This document shows, piece after piece, positions 23,987 through 33,000 of a stretch of DNA of 33,820 nucleotides (positions are counted from its first letter, which is position 1; every line of letters starts with the position of its first letter). The stretch covers positions 1 to 33,820 of the forward strand of contig ASZI01000099.1 in NCBI GenBank assembly GCA_000416315.1. The letters are read 5' to 3'. The position numbers and the translations under genes were made by a program. Origin of the DNA: Osedax symbiont Rs2 (lineage in GTDB: Bacteria > Pseudomonadota > Gammaproteobacteria > Pseudomonadales > Balneatricaceae). Under the pieces are notes generated by a model. The model did not search any database and was not told where the DNA came from. It was given only the letters and a program-made list of their open reading frames with translations.

Positions 23987-25393
23987 TTAATGTTGCAGGG
24001 CATCCAGCAAGTTGTTTACTTTGTCGAATGTCTCTTGATATTCTGCCTCTATCTGTGAGTCAGCGACTATACCACCGCCGGCCCAGCAATAAATATTATT
24101 GTGTTCAATCAATAAAGTGCGAATGGTAATGCTGGTATCCATACGACCGCAAAGGCTTAAATAGCCGATGCTACCGCAGTAAATACTTCTTCTGTGCGGC
24201 TCCAGTTCATCGATAATTTGCATCGCCCGAATTTTCGGCGCACCGGTGATTGAGCCGCCGGGAAAGCAGTTTCGCAATAGACTGATGGCGTCATGCTGCT
24301 GATCCAGCTGGCCGCTGACGGTACTGACTAAGTGATGTACATTCTGGTAGCTTTCAACAGCAAACAGCGCCGGTACTTTGACACTGTGCAGCGCACAGCT
24401 TTTAGAAATATCGTTGCGCATCAAATCGACAATCATCAGGTTTTCTGAGCGATCTTTTTCAGAGCTTTCCAGCGAGTGTTTGTTCGCCTTATCAATACTG
24501 GGGTCACTGTTTCTAGGGGCAGTGCCCTTAATCGGTTGGGTCATTACCGCACCGCTGTGATCGACGCTGAGAAAGCGCTCCGGAGACAGCGATAATATCG
24601 CCCCGTGCTCTGTCTCAATATAGGCCGAAAAATGGGTCGGGGCGGCGCTGCGCAATTTAAGGTAAGCGTCCAGCGGGTCACCCTGGCAGGTGGCTTTAAA
24701 GCGCTGTGCGAAATTCACCTGATAACAATCACCGCTCAATATGTATTCATCAATTTTCTGCAGTGCCTGCGTGTAATCTGAAGCACTGACATTAGAGTGA
24801 AACTGATCTATTAAGCTAAAACTGTCGCTGCCAATCTCAGCAGTTGTGGCGGGCTCTTGCTCTTGCAGCAGAGTTTGCAATTGTGCAAACTCTGCTGCGC
24901 TGATTAAATCACAGCCTATTAGCTGCACCTGCTGGTGTTGGTGATCGATGATAATAGCCCAAGGGTACAAACCCAGATGCATTTCCGGCAGTGCTATATC
25001 ATCGCAGGCTATTTGTGGCATCACTTCAATGGCGCGACCTAAATCGTAGCCAAAATAGCCCAGCAAGCCACCGCAAAAAGGGGGGGCATCACTAGCGCTG
25101 CTAGTTTGCTCGCTGCCAGCGCTCAAGCCTTTTTCAACAGCATACTGTTGCAACTGTTGCAGCGCGACAAAAGGGTCGCTGATCTGGTTTAACTCAAAAG
25201 GTAAATTGTTGCCGCTTAAGCTGCCTTTGGTGCAACTTAAGCTGGCGATAGGTGCGGCACTGATAATATCAAAACGACCGCGCTGGCAATTGGGATAGCC
25301 GCTGTCCAGTAGTACAGCAGATCCTAAGTGGCGCACCCGCTGTAGATATTGAGTGCAAGATATTGAATAGTTGAGTTCAGATCGCTTTAACAA
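23987..25393 (-). CDS. pabB: Aminodeoxychorismate synthase component I (PabB)
   Basis: 468-residue chorismate-utilising enzyme. It combines chorismate with ammonia from PabA to give 4-amino-4-deoxychorismate for folate synthesis. The C-terminal chorismate-binding domain (about 205-465) contains YTQALQKIDEYILSGDCYQVNFAQRF, SPERFLSVDHSGAVMTQPIKGTAPR, IVDLMRND and FPGGSITGAPKIRAMQIIDELEPHRR; the PIKGT motif (residue K of P-I-K-G-T) distinguishes PabB from anthranilate synthase, which has PIAGT. The N-terminal domain has the usual FDIISAAPIASL and GYFGYDLGR. The start is TTG at 25391-25393 with AGAGA 7 bases upstream; no ATG occurs near the conserved N-terminus. It is separated from the upstream efflux operon by a terminator. 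Confidence 0.95.
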   Translation of the reverse strand: MLKRSELNYSISCTQYLQRVRHLGSAVLLDSGYPNCQRGRFDIISAAPIASLSCTKGSLSGNNLPFELNQISDPFVALQQLQQYAVEKGLSAGSEQTSSASDAPPFCGGLLGYFGYDLGRAIEVMPQIACDDIALPEMHLGLYPWAIIIDHQHQQVQLIGCDLISAAEFAQLQTLLQEQEPATTAEIGSDSFSLIDQFHSNVSASDYTQALQKIDEYILSGDCYQVNFAQRFKATCQGDPLDAYLKLRSAAPTHFSAYIETEHGAILSLSPERFLSVDHSGAVMTQPIKGTAPRNSDPSIDKANKHSLESSEKDRSENLMIVDLMRNDISKSCALHSVKVPALFAVESYQNVHHLVSTVSGQLDQQHDAISLLRNCFPGGSITGAPKIRAMQIIDELEPHRRSIYCGSIGYLSLCGRMDTSITIRTLLIEHNNIYCWAGGGIVADSQIEAEYQETFDKVNNLLDALQH

Positions 25394-25463
25394 AGCTATT
25401 TCTCTAGTCGGTAAATTAGCGCATTTTACTCATGATAGTGAAAATTGGCGAGTATTAGCAGTG

Positions 25464-25503
25464 AAAAACGACGCAAAGCGACACAGTTTTGTTATTGCGT
25501 CGT
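25464..25503 (-). terminator. Intrinsic terminator of the RND efflux operon
   Basis: On the minus strand ACGACGCAA (25503-25495, the last codons of the RND gene) pairs with TTGCGTCGT (25476-25468) across an 18-base loop and is followed by four T (25467-25464). The stop codon lies in the loop, so the upstream arm is inside the coding sequence. Confidence 0.7.
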
Positions 25504-28500
25504 CTGTTTCGCCTGCCAGCGGACATATTTCCTACCCAACCACTTAATATCTTCGATGATCATATAATTGACCGGAATTAATAATAAGGTAATTACCGTT
25601 GCGAAAACAATGCCAAAACTTAGAGAAACCGCCATCGGAATCAAAAACTGCGCCTGAGTTGCCTGTTCAAATAACAGCGGTAACAAGCCGGCAAAAGTGG
25701 TTATAGAGGTCAGTAATACCGGCCTGAACCTGGCGATACCGGCCTTCAATACCGCCTCTCGTACTTGCTCCCCCCGCTGCACTTGCTGATTAATAAAACT
25801 CACCAATACCAGAGAATCATTGACCACGACACCGATCAGCGCAAGTAGACCCAGCAAGCTCATGATGGTCAGAGTCATGCCCAGTAACCAGTGGCCGAAT
25901 ATTGCACCAATGACACCAAAGGGAATCACTGACATCACAATCAGTGGTTGGAAAAAAGAGCCGAAGGGGATCGCCAGCAGTGCATAAATGGCAAAGAAGA
26001 CAAACACTAGCCCCCACTGCAGCGAGCCAAATGATTCGCGCTGCTCCTTAGCCTCTCCCTCTAAACTAAAACTTAATTGCGGGTAGCGGCTTTGTAACTG
26101 TGCCAGATAATTGAGTATATCTGAGTTCATTACCGTGATATTGACCGTCTCTTTATTGATGTCGGCCACCACATTGGCAGTGCGTTCGTGATCAGTGCGA
26201 TAGACCGCAGATGGGCCGGCAATAATACTGATATGGGCAATATGCTCCAGTGGTATAAGCCGGTTATCCGGTGCTCGTATTTCAAGTCTCTGCAGATCGG
26301 CAATAGAGTCTCGCTCCGCTTGTGGCAGGGGCACAGTAACAGGGACTTCTTCGCGACCGCGCTGGAAGCGCTGTACTTCAACGCCCATCATTGTCTGGCG
26401 GATTTGGCTTATAATACTGGCACGGCTAACCCCTAAAACTTGGCCTAAAGGTTTCAATTCTATTTGCAGCTCGTCCTTGCCATCCGATAAGTTATCGCTG
26501 ATCGCAAAAACTCCCGGGTATTGGTTTAACTGCAACCGAATTTCTGCGGCGGCCAGTCGCAGTTGGCTATAGGACTGGCCATTGATTTGCACATCAATAG
26601 GGTCGCCGCCGCGGCCAATTTCGGCGCGATAGTTTAGGGACTGGGCACCGCTGATAGTGCCTATCATCTGTCGCCACTCCTGAACTAATCGGCGCATATC
26701 AACATTGGCGTGCAGCTTGGCACTGCGATCTTCTGGTGCCAGAGTTTCAAATCTTACTCGCCCTATGTGGCTGGCACCCCCAGCTGATCCGGTGGAGGAG
26801 AGGATGTTTAAGATGATACTGAGGCCAGTTTGCGGGTCGGTGTATTTCTGCTGTAACTGCAGCGCCGCATCCACCATACGTTTTACTTGTTTATCAGTGA
26901 CCGAAAAACTGGTGCCGGTGGGCATCGTCAGAGTGACTCTGGCGGTCTCACTCGGGACTCTGGGAAAGAAGGTGTAACGCATCCAACCGCTGGACACATA
27001 GAAAACAATTAAGATCAGCAAGGTGATAAAAGTGGCCAGCACTGAGTAGCGATAGTGCAGGCATTTGATTAGCAGCGGCCGATAAAAACGGAACACCATT
27101 TGCTCAAAGCCATCGGCGAACGCCTGCTGCCAGCGACTGAAAGGATTGACTTTAGTGTCGTGCTGGCGCAGCCTCAACATTTTAAGGTGTGCTGGCAAAA
27201 TAAATTTTGACTCAATCAGTGAGAACAACAGCACTGGGACAACCACAGCGGGAATCTGCGCAAACAATTGGCCGCGATGCCCCTCAATAAAGGCGAAAGG
27301 TAAAAACGCCGCCACAGTCGTTAAGACCCCGAAAGTAACAGCGACAGCGACTTCTTTAGTGCCGAAAATGGCTGCCTGAATACCCGATTCGGCACCTTGC
27401 ATATGACGATAGATATTTTCACCTGTGACTATGGCATCGTCGACCACTATGCCCAGCACTAAGATAAAACCAAACAGGCTGATGATGTTCAGTGACATGC
27501 CAAAAAAGGGCATGACGATAAAGGCGCCCATAAAACTAATAGGGATACCTAAGAAGACAAAAAAGGCGATGGAGGGGCGCAGGAACAGTGACAGCAAGAT
27601 GATCACTAAGATGCCCCCTTGAATGGCATTGTCGGTTAAGGTCTGCAAACGACTTTTTAATATTTCCGAGCGGTCATTCCAATAATCTAAATGCATCCCT
27701 TTGGGCAGTAATGCCTGCTGCTGATCTATGTAATCCCTGACGCTCTTTGCTAAGCTAATGGCGTTTTGATCGCCCACTCTGTATACCTCAATCATAGCGG
27801 CGGGAAGACCGTTAAAAAGGGGACGCATCGGGGGCTCCTCAAATGCATTGCTGATTTTAGCGATATCCGAAAGACGTATCACTGAACCATTGGCAGTCGT
27901 TTTGATGATTAGGTCGGCAAACTGTTGCGCGCTGAATGCCTGGCCTTTAGTACTAATCAATAAATCACCGCCAACAGTGCGCAAGTTTCCCGCTGAAGTA
28001 TCTAGTGAGCTGGCATCGATAGCATCGGCAACAGCAGATAAACTCAGTTGGTATTGGCGCAACTTGTGTTGCTGGATATCTATACTGAGCTGGTAGTCGC
28101 GCACCCGGTCTAATTCGACTTGGGTAATGCCTTCAATTTTTAATAAGTCATCGCGTATCTGTTCACCGAACTGACGAATCTGCCGCTCACTAAAATCTCC
28201 GGCGACACTGACACTGATCACTTCGCGTTTAAACTGCCGCAACTGGCTTTTCGGCTCTTTAGCATTGACCGGAAATTCACTGATGGCATCGACACGACTT
28301 TTAATATCGGCGAGTAAATCTCGCTTGTCGTAGTTCTTATCGATTTGCATGCTGACACTAGTATTACCCTCCAGTGAGCGACTAGTGATGCTGTTTATAC
28401 CTTCTAAATCGGCGACAGCCTCTTCAATCAATACAGCGACACTCTGTTCAATGTCCTGGGCGGTAGCGCCCTCCAGGGAGACACTGGTGGTGATAGTATT

Positions 28501-28623
28501 GGCTTCAAAGCTGGGGAAGACTTCCAGCGGAATCCTGGTTTTTAGGCTGAATAGTCCCAGTAAAATGATCAATAGCATCATTAAGTTGGCGGCGACGTGA
28601 TTGTTGGCAAACCAAGAGATCAT
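25492..28623 (-). CDS. RND family efflux pump, inner-membrane subunit (AcrB-like)
   Basis: 1043 residues with the twofold-repeated RND design: a helix at 8-25, a large periplasmic loop, helices from about 335, a second loop from about 560 and final helices from about 865. The proton relay Asp pair is present in TM4 as GIVVDDAIVTGEN (D395, D396), and the duplicated motif GVVVNDSLVLV occurs in the second half. Residues 1-30 (WFANNHVAANLMMLLIILLG) and PLEVFPSFE are typical of the hydrophobe/amphiphile efflux family. It exports drugs, solvents or lipids using the proton gradient, together with the adaptor and outer-membrane genes upstream. ATG at 28621-28623 follows GGAAA. It is the last gene of the operon, 32 bases after the adaptor gene. 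Confidence 0.95.
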   Translation of the reverse strand: MISWFANNHVAANLMMLLIILLGLFSLKTRIPLEVFPSFEANTITTSVSLEGATAQDIEQSVAVLIEEAVADLEGINSITSRSLEGNTSVSMQIDKNYDKRDLLADIKSRVDAISEFPVNAKEPKSQLRQFKREVISVSVAGDFSERQIRQFGEQIRDDLLKIEGITQVELDRVRDYQLSIDIQQHKLRQYQLSLSAVADAIDASSLDTSAGNLRTVGGDLLISTKGQAFSAQQFADLIIKTTANGSVIRLSDIAKISNAFEEPPMRPLFNGLPAAMIEVYRVGDQNAISLAKSVRDYIDQQQALLPKGMHLDYWNDRSEILKSRLQTLTDNAIQGGILVIILLSLFLRPSIAFFVFLGIPISFMGAFIVMPFFGMSLNIISLFGFILVLGIVVDDAIVTGENIYRHMQGAESGIQAAIFGTKEVAVAVTFGVLTTVAAFLPFAFIEGHRGQLFAQIPAVVVPVLLFSLIESKFILPAHLKMLRLRQHDTKVNPFSRWQQAFADGFEQMVFRFYRPLLIKCLHYRYSVLATFITLLILIVFYVSSGWMRYTFFPRVPSETARVTLTMPTGTSFSVTDKQVKRMVDAALQLQQKYTDPQTGLSIILNILSSTGSAGGASHIGRVRFETLAPEDRSAKLHANVDMRRLVQEWRQMIGTISGAQSLNYRAEIGRGGDPIDVQINGQSYSQLRLAAAEIRLQLNQYPGVFAISDNLSDGKDELQIELKPLGQVLGVSRASIISQIRQTMMGVEVQRFQRGREEVPVTVPLPQAERDSIADLQRLEIRAPDNRLIPLEHIAHISIIAGPSAVYRTDHERTANVVADINKETVNITVMNSDILNYLAQLQSRYPQLSFSLEGEAKEQRESFGSLQWGLVFVFFAIYALLAIPFGSFFQPLIVMSVIPFGVIGAIFGHWLLGMTLTIMSLLGLLALIGVVVNDSLVLVSFINQQVQRGEQVREAVLKAGIARFRPVLLTSITTFAGLLPLLFEQATQAQFLIPMAVSLSFGIVFATVITLLLIPVNYMIIEDIKWLGRKYVRWQAKQTTQ

Positions 28624-28655
28624 TGTGTTTCCAGTATCTGTGAGTCGGTAAAGTA

Positions 28656-29900
28656 TCAGTTATCAGTGTGTTGCTGTTTTTTGTCGGCAGATTTTTTGCC
28701 CCTGCGGCCAGGCTTTGCATTTTTGGCTGAAGTTGCGCCAGCGCTTTGGTTGTTTTCAACATTGACGGGGGTGCCGGATGCCGCCTGTGCCAGGATAGTT
28801 GTGACCAGTTGATCAGCCTCTTTTAAACCGCTGTCGATCAGGGCTATTTGGTCATCCTGCCAGCGAATTGTGATGTCTTGTCTGTGCAACAGGCCATCTC
28901 GGACTAAATACACAAACTCTCCCTGATAGATGTGCCTGACCTCAATGCTGATAACATTTTGCAGTTTCTTTCCGACAATGTTGGCGGTCAGATACTGGCC
29001 GATTTTCAAAGGGTGTTTGTCGGCGTTATCTGTCCCATAGGGGGCGGTGATTTCGGCGATCACAAACAGCTGCTGAGAGCTGCTGTCAATGGCAGCTTCA
29101 GTTCTGACGATTGACCCCTGCCATAGTTGGCGCTCTATTAATTGAGTTTCAAAATTGACCGCCGGTTGCACTAAAGAGAGGCTGCTTGGCTGTGGGCTGA
29201 CCTCAGGCAGGTCGATGAAGGCCAAATCACTGTTTTGCAGCCCTAAACGCACTTGCAAAGTGTCGCTGGAGAATATTTGTGCCAATTGCGTATTGGCATT
29301 GACGAACTCGCCGAGGCTGATTTGTTTTGACAGTACTCTGCCGGCAAAGGGAGCTACTATTTTAGTGCGCTGAAAATTCAGGACAGCTTGATTGTACTGG
29401 GCGTGGGCGGCAGATACACTTGCTTTAGCGCTGAGCTCCTGCGGCCTGCGTGAGACCAGATTGGGTATTTTGCTGCTGCCATGTAAACGTTTCCAGTCCG
29501 CTTTGGCCTGAGCGACTTGCGCCCGCTCTAATGACAAGGCTTGCTGAGCCTGGGTTAAATTGGCTTTGGCGCTGTTAATCGCCGTTTGATAATCACGACT
29601 ATCTATACTGAGCAGTAAGTCACCTTTGGCAAAAAATGTCGCATTTTCTAATGCGGGGCTGATCATTGTGACCCGGCCACTGACCTGACTGGTGATCCAA
29701 CTGAGGTTTTTTGCGCTTATCTGACCGTAACTGCTCAACGTTAATTGCAGATCAGTCGCTTTGATAGGGCTGACTTGCACGGATAATTTGCGCGCTTTAG
29801 GGGCTTCACGGTACTCGCTGGTGGGAGCATTTTTAACGATATACCAGACTCCAACCCCGGCGATTGCGATAATAATGATAGGTAATATAAATCTGCGCAT
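28656..29900 (-). CDS. RND efflux periplasmic adaptor subunit (membrane fusion protein)
   Basis: 414 residues from ATG 29898-29900; the frame can be extended 3 codons to a GTG directly after the previous stop, but the ATG has a better upstream AAGTGA. The order is an N-terminal membrane anchor (about 6-22), a lipoyl-type half (SGRVTMISPALENATFFAKGDLLLSIDSRDY), a coiled-coil hairpin around 100-170 with the regular A/Q/K-rich heptads, the second lipoyl half (VAPFAGRVLSKQISLGEFVNANTQLAQIF) and a beta-barrel domain. The C-terminus ends in a K/N/A-rich tail (about the last 30 residues) that is probably disordered. It links the RND pump to the TolC-like protein across the periplasm. Confidence 0.93.
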   Translation of the reverse strand: MRRFILPIIIIAIAGVGVWYIVKNAPTSEYREAPKARKLSVQVSPIKATDLQLTLSSYGQISAKNLSWITSQVSGRVTMISPALENATFFAKGDLLLSIDSRDYQTAINSAKANLTQAQQALSLERAQVAQAKADWKRLHGSSKIPNLVSRRPQELSAKASVSAAHAQYNQAVLNFQRTKIVAPFAGRVLSKQISLGEFVNANTQLAQIFSSDTLQVRLGLQNSDLAFIDLPEVSPQPSSLSLVQPAVNFETQLIERQLWQGSIVRTEAAIDSSSQQLFVIAEITAPYGTDNADKHPLKIGQYLTANIVGKKLQNVISIEVRHIYQGEFVYLVRDGLLHRQDITIRWQDDQIALIDSGLKEADQLVTTILAQAASGTPVNVENNQSAGATSAKNAKPGRRGKKSADKKQQHTDN

Positions 29901-29909
29901 AAAATTCAC

Positions 29910-31394
29910 TTATTGTTGATTTGTTGGTTCTGCATCAGTGTCACTGGAATCTACTGTCACTGTTTGTTCAGTGCCGCCGATGGCCAGGATTAATTCAATT
30001 TGATTATCAATTCTCTGCTGCTTTAATTGCCAGCTGGCAAGTTCACTGTCAAAGATTCTCTGCTGCAAACTCAGTACTTGCTGGTAGTTAGCGATGCCGT
30101 TTTGATATTGGATCTTCACCCGTTCATAGGAGAGCTGTGCATTGCTGAGCAATTGTTGGTTTAGCTGCCATTGTCGCTGCAGAGAATTTTGGCTTTGTAA
30201 CAGTGTTTCAACCTCACTAAACGCCGCTTGCAAAACGCCCAGATACTGCTGTTCTTTTTCGATTAATTTAGCTTTGGATTGCTGGTACAACGCCTGTTGT
30301 TTGCCATTATCGAACAGAGACTGCGACAAACTACCCAGTAGTGACCAGGCAATGTTTTGGGTGAACAGATCGGACAGTCGCGCTGAGCTCAAAGATAAGT
30401 TACCGGTTAAATTAAATTGCGGAAACTGCTGTGCGTAATTGGCAGCCACTTTGGCATCTTCGACCAATACTCCCAGCCAGCGGCTATTCAGGTCTGCTCG
30501 ACGGCGCAGTAAATCCGCTGGCACCCCCAATCGATAATTCTCAACTAAATTTGGCAGCTGCTGAGTGACTAACATTTTACCACTGGGGTATTTTGCCAGC
30601 AGTAATTCAAGCTTTCGCGATGCCTGAGATAAGCTCTGTTGCTTTTCTAAGGTGCGGGTTCTGGCTAGGTCAATGTTGCCCCGGGCTAAATATACGTCCA
30701 GTGACTGGCTCAGCCCCTGTCGATACGAGGACTCGATAGCATCCAGTTGCAGTTGGGTGTTGTGCTGTTGCTGTTCGGTCAGTTCAAATACCTTTTCGGC
30801 AAACATTAATTGATACCAGGCGCTGGTGATGTCTGCGACTAACTGTTGCTGGCTGCGTTTGAGAATCGCCGTACTGATGGCCAATTGATAGCTGCTGGCC
30901 TTAGCCAGTTGATCTAGCTCTCCCCAAAGTGAAACCGGTAAATTTGCCTTGAGTTTTAGGTCAAAATCACTACTGGCTCTGGCGCTCTGCAAACTGCTGC
31001 CATATGAACTTGCGGCCTCTAAGCTGAGGTTGAAACGCAGTTCAGAATTATTGATGATGTACTGCTGCAATGCTTGCTGGTGAAGGGCTCGCTGCTGTTT
31101 AATAGTGTGGTTTTTCTGCAGCGCCTGCGCAATTGCCTGATTTAAAGCGCTGTTGTACATTTGTCCCAACCCGTCAAGAGGCAGCTCGAGGGGGCTGCTA
31201 TCCGGCTGGGGCTGCTCCTGGGGAACAGCTGCCTGGTATTGCGCTGCAGTGTTAGGTTGCTCAGTCGCAGGATCGATCGATGACACTATCACAGGCTCTA
31301 ATCCAGACAAAAGATTAGAGCAGCCGGAAAGTGCCAGTGAAGCTGAGATAACGATTGTGCATAGAGCAGTGGACATTACTGGAGATTTTAGCAT
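29910..31394 (-). CDS. Outer-membrane efflux lipoprotein, TolC/OprM (NodT) family
   Basis: 494 residues. A lipoprotein signal peptide ends in the lipobox LSGC (acylated C25). After a proline/glutamine-rich linker (to about residue 70) two outer membrane efflux protein repeats follow, each of long alpha-helical, Q- and L-rich coiled coil, for example LNQAIAQALQKNHTIKQQRALHQQALQQY and the second-repeat text YQQVLSLQQRIFDSELASWQLKQQRI. PADLLRRRADL near residue 285 is a hallmark of the OprM/NodT subgroup. It forms the trimeric exit duct for the downstream adaptor and RND pump. It is first in the operon; its stop codon abuts the adaptor frame. Another start at M7 is possible; neither has a clear ribosome binding site. 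Confidence 0.93.
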   Translation of the reverse strand: MLKSPVMSTALCTIVISASLALSGCSNLLSGLEPVIVSSIDPATEQPNTAAQYQAAVPQEQPQPDSSPLELPLDGLGQMYNSALNQAIAQALQKNHTIKQQRALHQQALQQYIINNSELRFNLSLEAASSYGSSLQSARASSDFDLKLKANLPVSLWGELDQLAKASSYQLAISTAILKRSQQQLVADITSAWYQLMFAEKVFELTEQQQHNTQLQLDAIESSYRQGLSQSLDVYLARGNIDLARTRTLEKQQSLSQASRKLELLLAKYPSGKMLVTQQLPNLVENYRLGVPADLLRRRADLNSRWLGVLVEDAKVAANYAQQFPQFNLTGNLSLSSARLSDLFTQNIAWSLLGSLSQSLFDNGKQQALYQQSKAKLIEKEQQYLGVLQAAFSEVETLLQSQNSLQRQWQLNQQLLSNAQLSYERVKIQYQNGIANYQQVLSLQQRIFDSELASWQLKQQRIDNQIELILAIGGTEQTVTVDSSDTDAEPTNQQ

Positions 31395-31621
31395 GCAAAT
31401 AAGGTCGTCATTGAAGATCCTGATACAAATGTTTTTGTTATTTAATATACACTTAATCTTAGAGTAATATGGTTAGTTGGCAAATTAATTTACAAAACTT
31501 TACACCGCTAGCTATCGTCGAATAGATTGATCTATTACACTATTTTATCGCGGCCTTTTTTGCTCCAATTGAGCGGCAATAGAAGCTGATATTTAACCAA
31601 TCCAGTGAACAGAGAACTTGT
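31395..31621. promoter_or_regulatory. Divergent control region between efflux operon and cinA
   Basis: A 227-base AT-rich stretch between divergent genes with no ORF of note. It contains the dyad AATAGAT-TG-ATCTATT at 31521-31536. This could be an operator for either side; no local regulator gene is present in the window next to the pump. Individual promoter boxes cannot be assigned confidently. Confidence 0.45.
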
Positions 31622-32932
31622 ATGAGATTAGAGATGATATGTACCGGCGAAGAAATTCTGGCAGGGCAAATAGTCGATACTAATGCTGCCTGGCTCGGCA
31701 ACCTGTTAATGGAGCAGGGCTTTGAAATGCAGCGTCGCACTACAGTGGGTGATCGACTGGCAGATCTGGTTGAAGTGTTTCAAGAGCGCAGTCAGCACGC
31801 GGATATTATCTTAGTCAACGGTGGATTGGGGCCGACAGCAGATGATTTGTCGGCACAGGCAATGGCTGATGCCATGGGGGTATCGCTGCGCCAAAATAAA
31901 CACTGGTTGAGTGTTTTGCAGCAGTGGTTTAACGCTCGCTCAATTGAGTTATCTAAGAGCAACTTAAAGCAGACCTTATTACCAGAAGGCGCCATCATGG
32001 TAGATAACCCGGTGGGCACTGCCTGTGGCTTCAGGGTCAAACTCAATCGTGCCTGGCTATTTTTTACCCCGGGAGTGCCGAGTGAGTTTAAACACATGGT
32101 CCAGCAACAGTTTATTCCTTTTGTTGAGCAACAGTCAGTGCAGCAACAGCGAGTTGATGTGACCAAGTTACTGACTTTAGGAATGGGCGAGTCTAGTATG
32201 GCGCAGTTGTTGGAAAGCATGGATTGGCCCGACGGGATCACTTTAGGATACCGCTCTTTCAGCCCCTATTTGGAGTTAAAACTAATCGCCCGCGATGTCA
32301 GTGATGACCAGCGACAGCTGGCACTGCGACAAGCTCAGCAGTTGTTAAATGATACTGTAGTGGCGTGTAACCAGCCTAATCTGGCCGCTGAAGTGCACCG
32401 CCTGTTAGCTGATTCAGGGGAGAGTTTGGCGCTGGCAGAATCACTCACTGGCGGTGAAATCAGCAGCCAGCTGGTGGCTTTTCCAGGCAGTTCCAGCTAT
32501 CTTCGTCACGCTGTGGTCAGCTATTGTAACTTGGCGAAAACTGAACTGTTACAAGTACCTGAGAAAACCATCAGCGATTACACTGAAGTGTCGATGCAGT
32601 GCGTCGCACAGATGGTTGCTGGCACCAGCAGTGCCCTTGGTAGCACTGCAACGACAAGCTATGCACTGGCCACTAGCGGCATAGCTGGCCCCGGCGGTGG
32701 CAGCAGCGATAATCCTGTAGGTACAGTCGTCATAGGGGTGAAAGTTGCCGATACCGTGCACTGCCAAAAGCTATTAATCGCCGGGAGCAGGGGGCGTGAT
32801 TATGTGCGCGATTTGTCAGTGGCCGTGGCTCTGGATATGCTGCGACGTGCGATTTTGAAAACAGCGCCAGTGGTCGATTATCCGTACATCAATAGACTAG
32901 AGAGTCAAAGCTTTGCTATCGCCGAGCTCTGA
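31622..32932 (+). CDS. cinA: CinA: competence/damage-inducible protein, NMN amidohydrolase domain
   Basis: 436 residues with the two-domain CinA structure. The N-terminal MoaB-like (COG1058) domain, about 1-170, has MICTGEEILAGQIVDTNAAWLG and the key loop VNGGLGPTADDLSAQA, associated in characterised CinA proteins with ADP-ribose pyrophosphatase activity. The C-terminal PncC domain, about 260-420, has LALAESLTGG (usual form AESCTGG) and SGIAGPGGGSSDNPVGTV, and in characterised members deamidates nicotinamide mononucleotide for NAD recycling. The Cys-to-Leu change at AESLTGG is a conservative variation seen outside the catalytic Ser/Lys. ATG at 31622 has a weak AGAGA site. It appears monocistronic. 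Confidence 0.95.
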   Translation: MRLEMICTGEEILAGQIVDTNAAWLGNLLMEQGFEMQRRTTVGDRLADLVEVFQERSQHADIILVNGGLGPTADDLSAQAMADAMGVSLRQNKHWLSVLQQWFNARSIELSKSNLKQTLLPEGAIMVDNPVGTACGFRVKLNRAWLFFTPGVPSEFKHMVQQQFIPFVEQQSVQQQRVDVTKLLTLGMGESSMAQLLESMDWPDGITLGYRSFSPYLELKLIARDVSDDQRQLALRQAQQLLNDTVVACNQPNLAAEVHRLLADSGESLALAESLTGGEISSQLVAFPGSSSYLRHAVVSYCNLAKTELLQVPEKTISDYTEVSMQCVAQMVAGTSSALGSTATTSYALATSGIAGPGGGSSDNPVGTVVIGVKVADTVHCQKLLIAGSRGRDYVRDLSVAVALDMLRRAILKTAPVVDYPYINRLESQSFAIAEL

Positions 32933-32944
32933 TTGATGTAGCAT

Positions 32945-32980
32945 ACAGGGGGAGGGCAATCGACTTGATTGCTGCCCTGT
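32945..32980. terminator. Possible terminator between convergent cinA and FAH-family gene
   Basis: ACAGGG (32945-32950) pairs with CCCTGT (32975-32980) and inside it GCAATC (32956-32961) pairs with GATTGC (32967-32972), with a 5-base loop and an internal loop between the two stems. No T-run follows on the plus strand, so this is uncertain. Confidence 0.35.
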
Positions 32981-33000
32981 GCAAAAATGGACTAGTGCCA

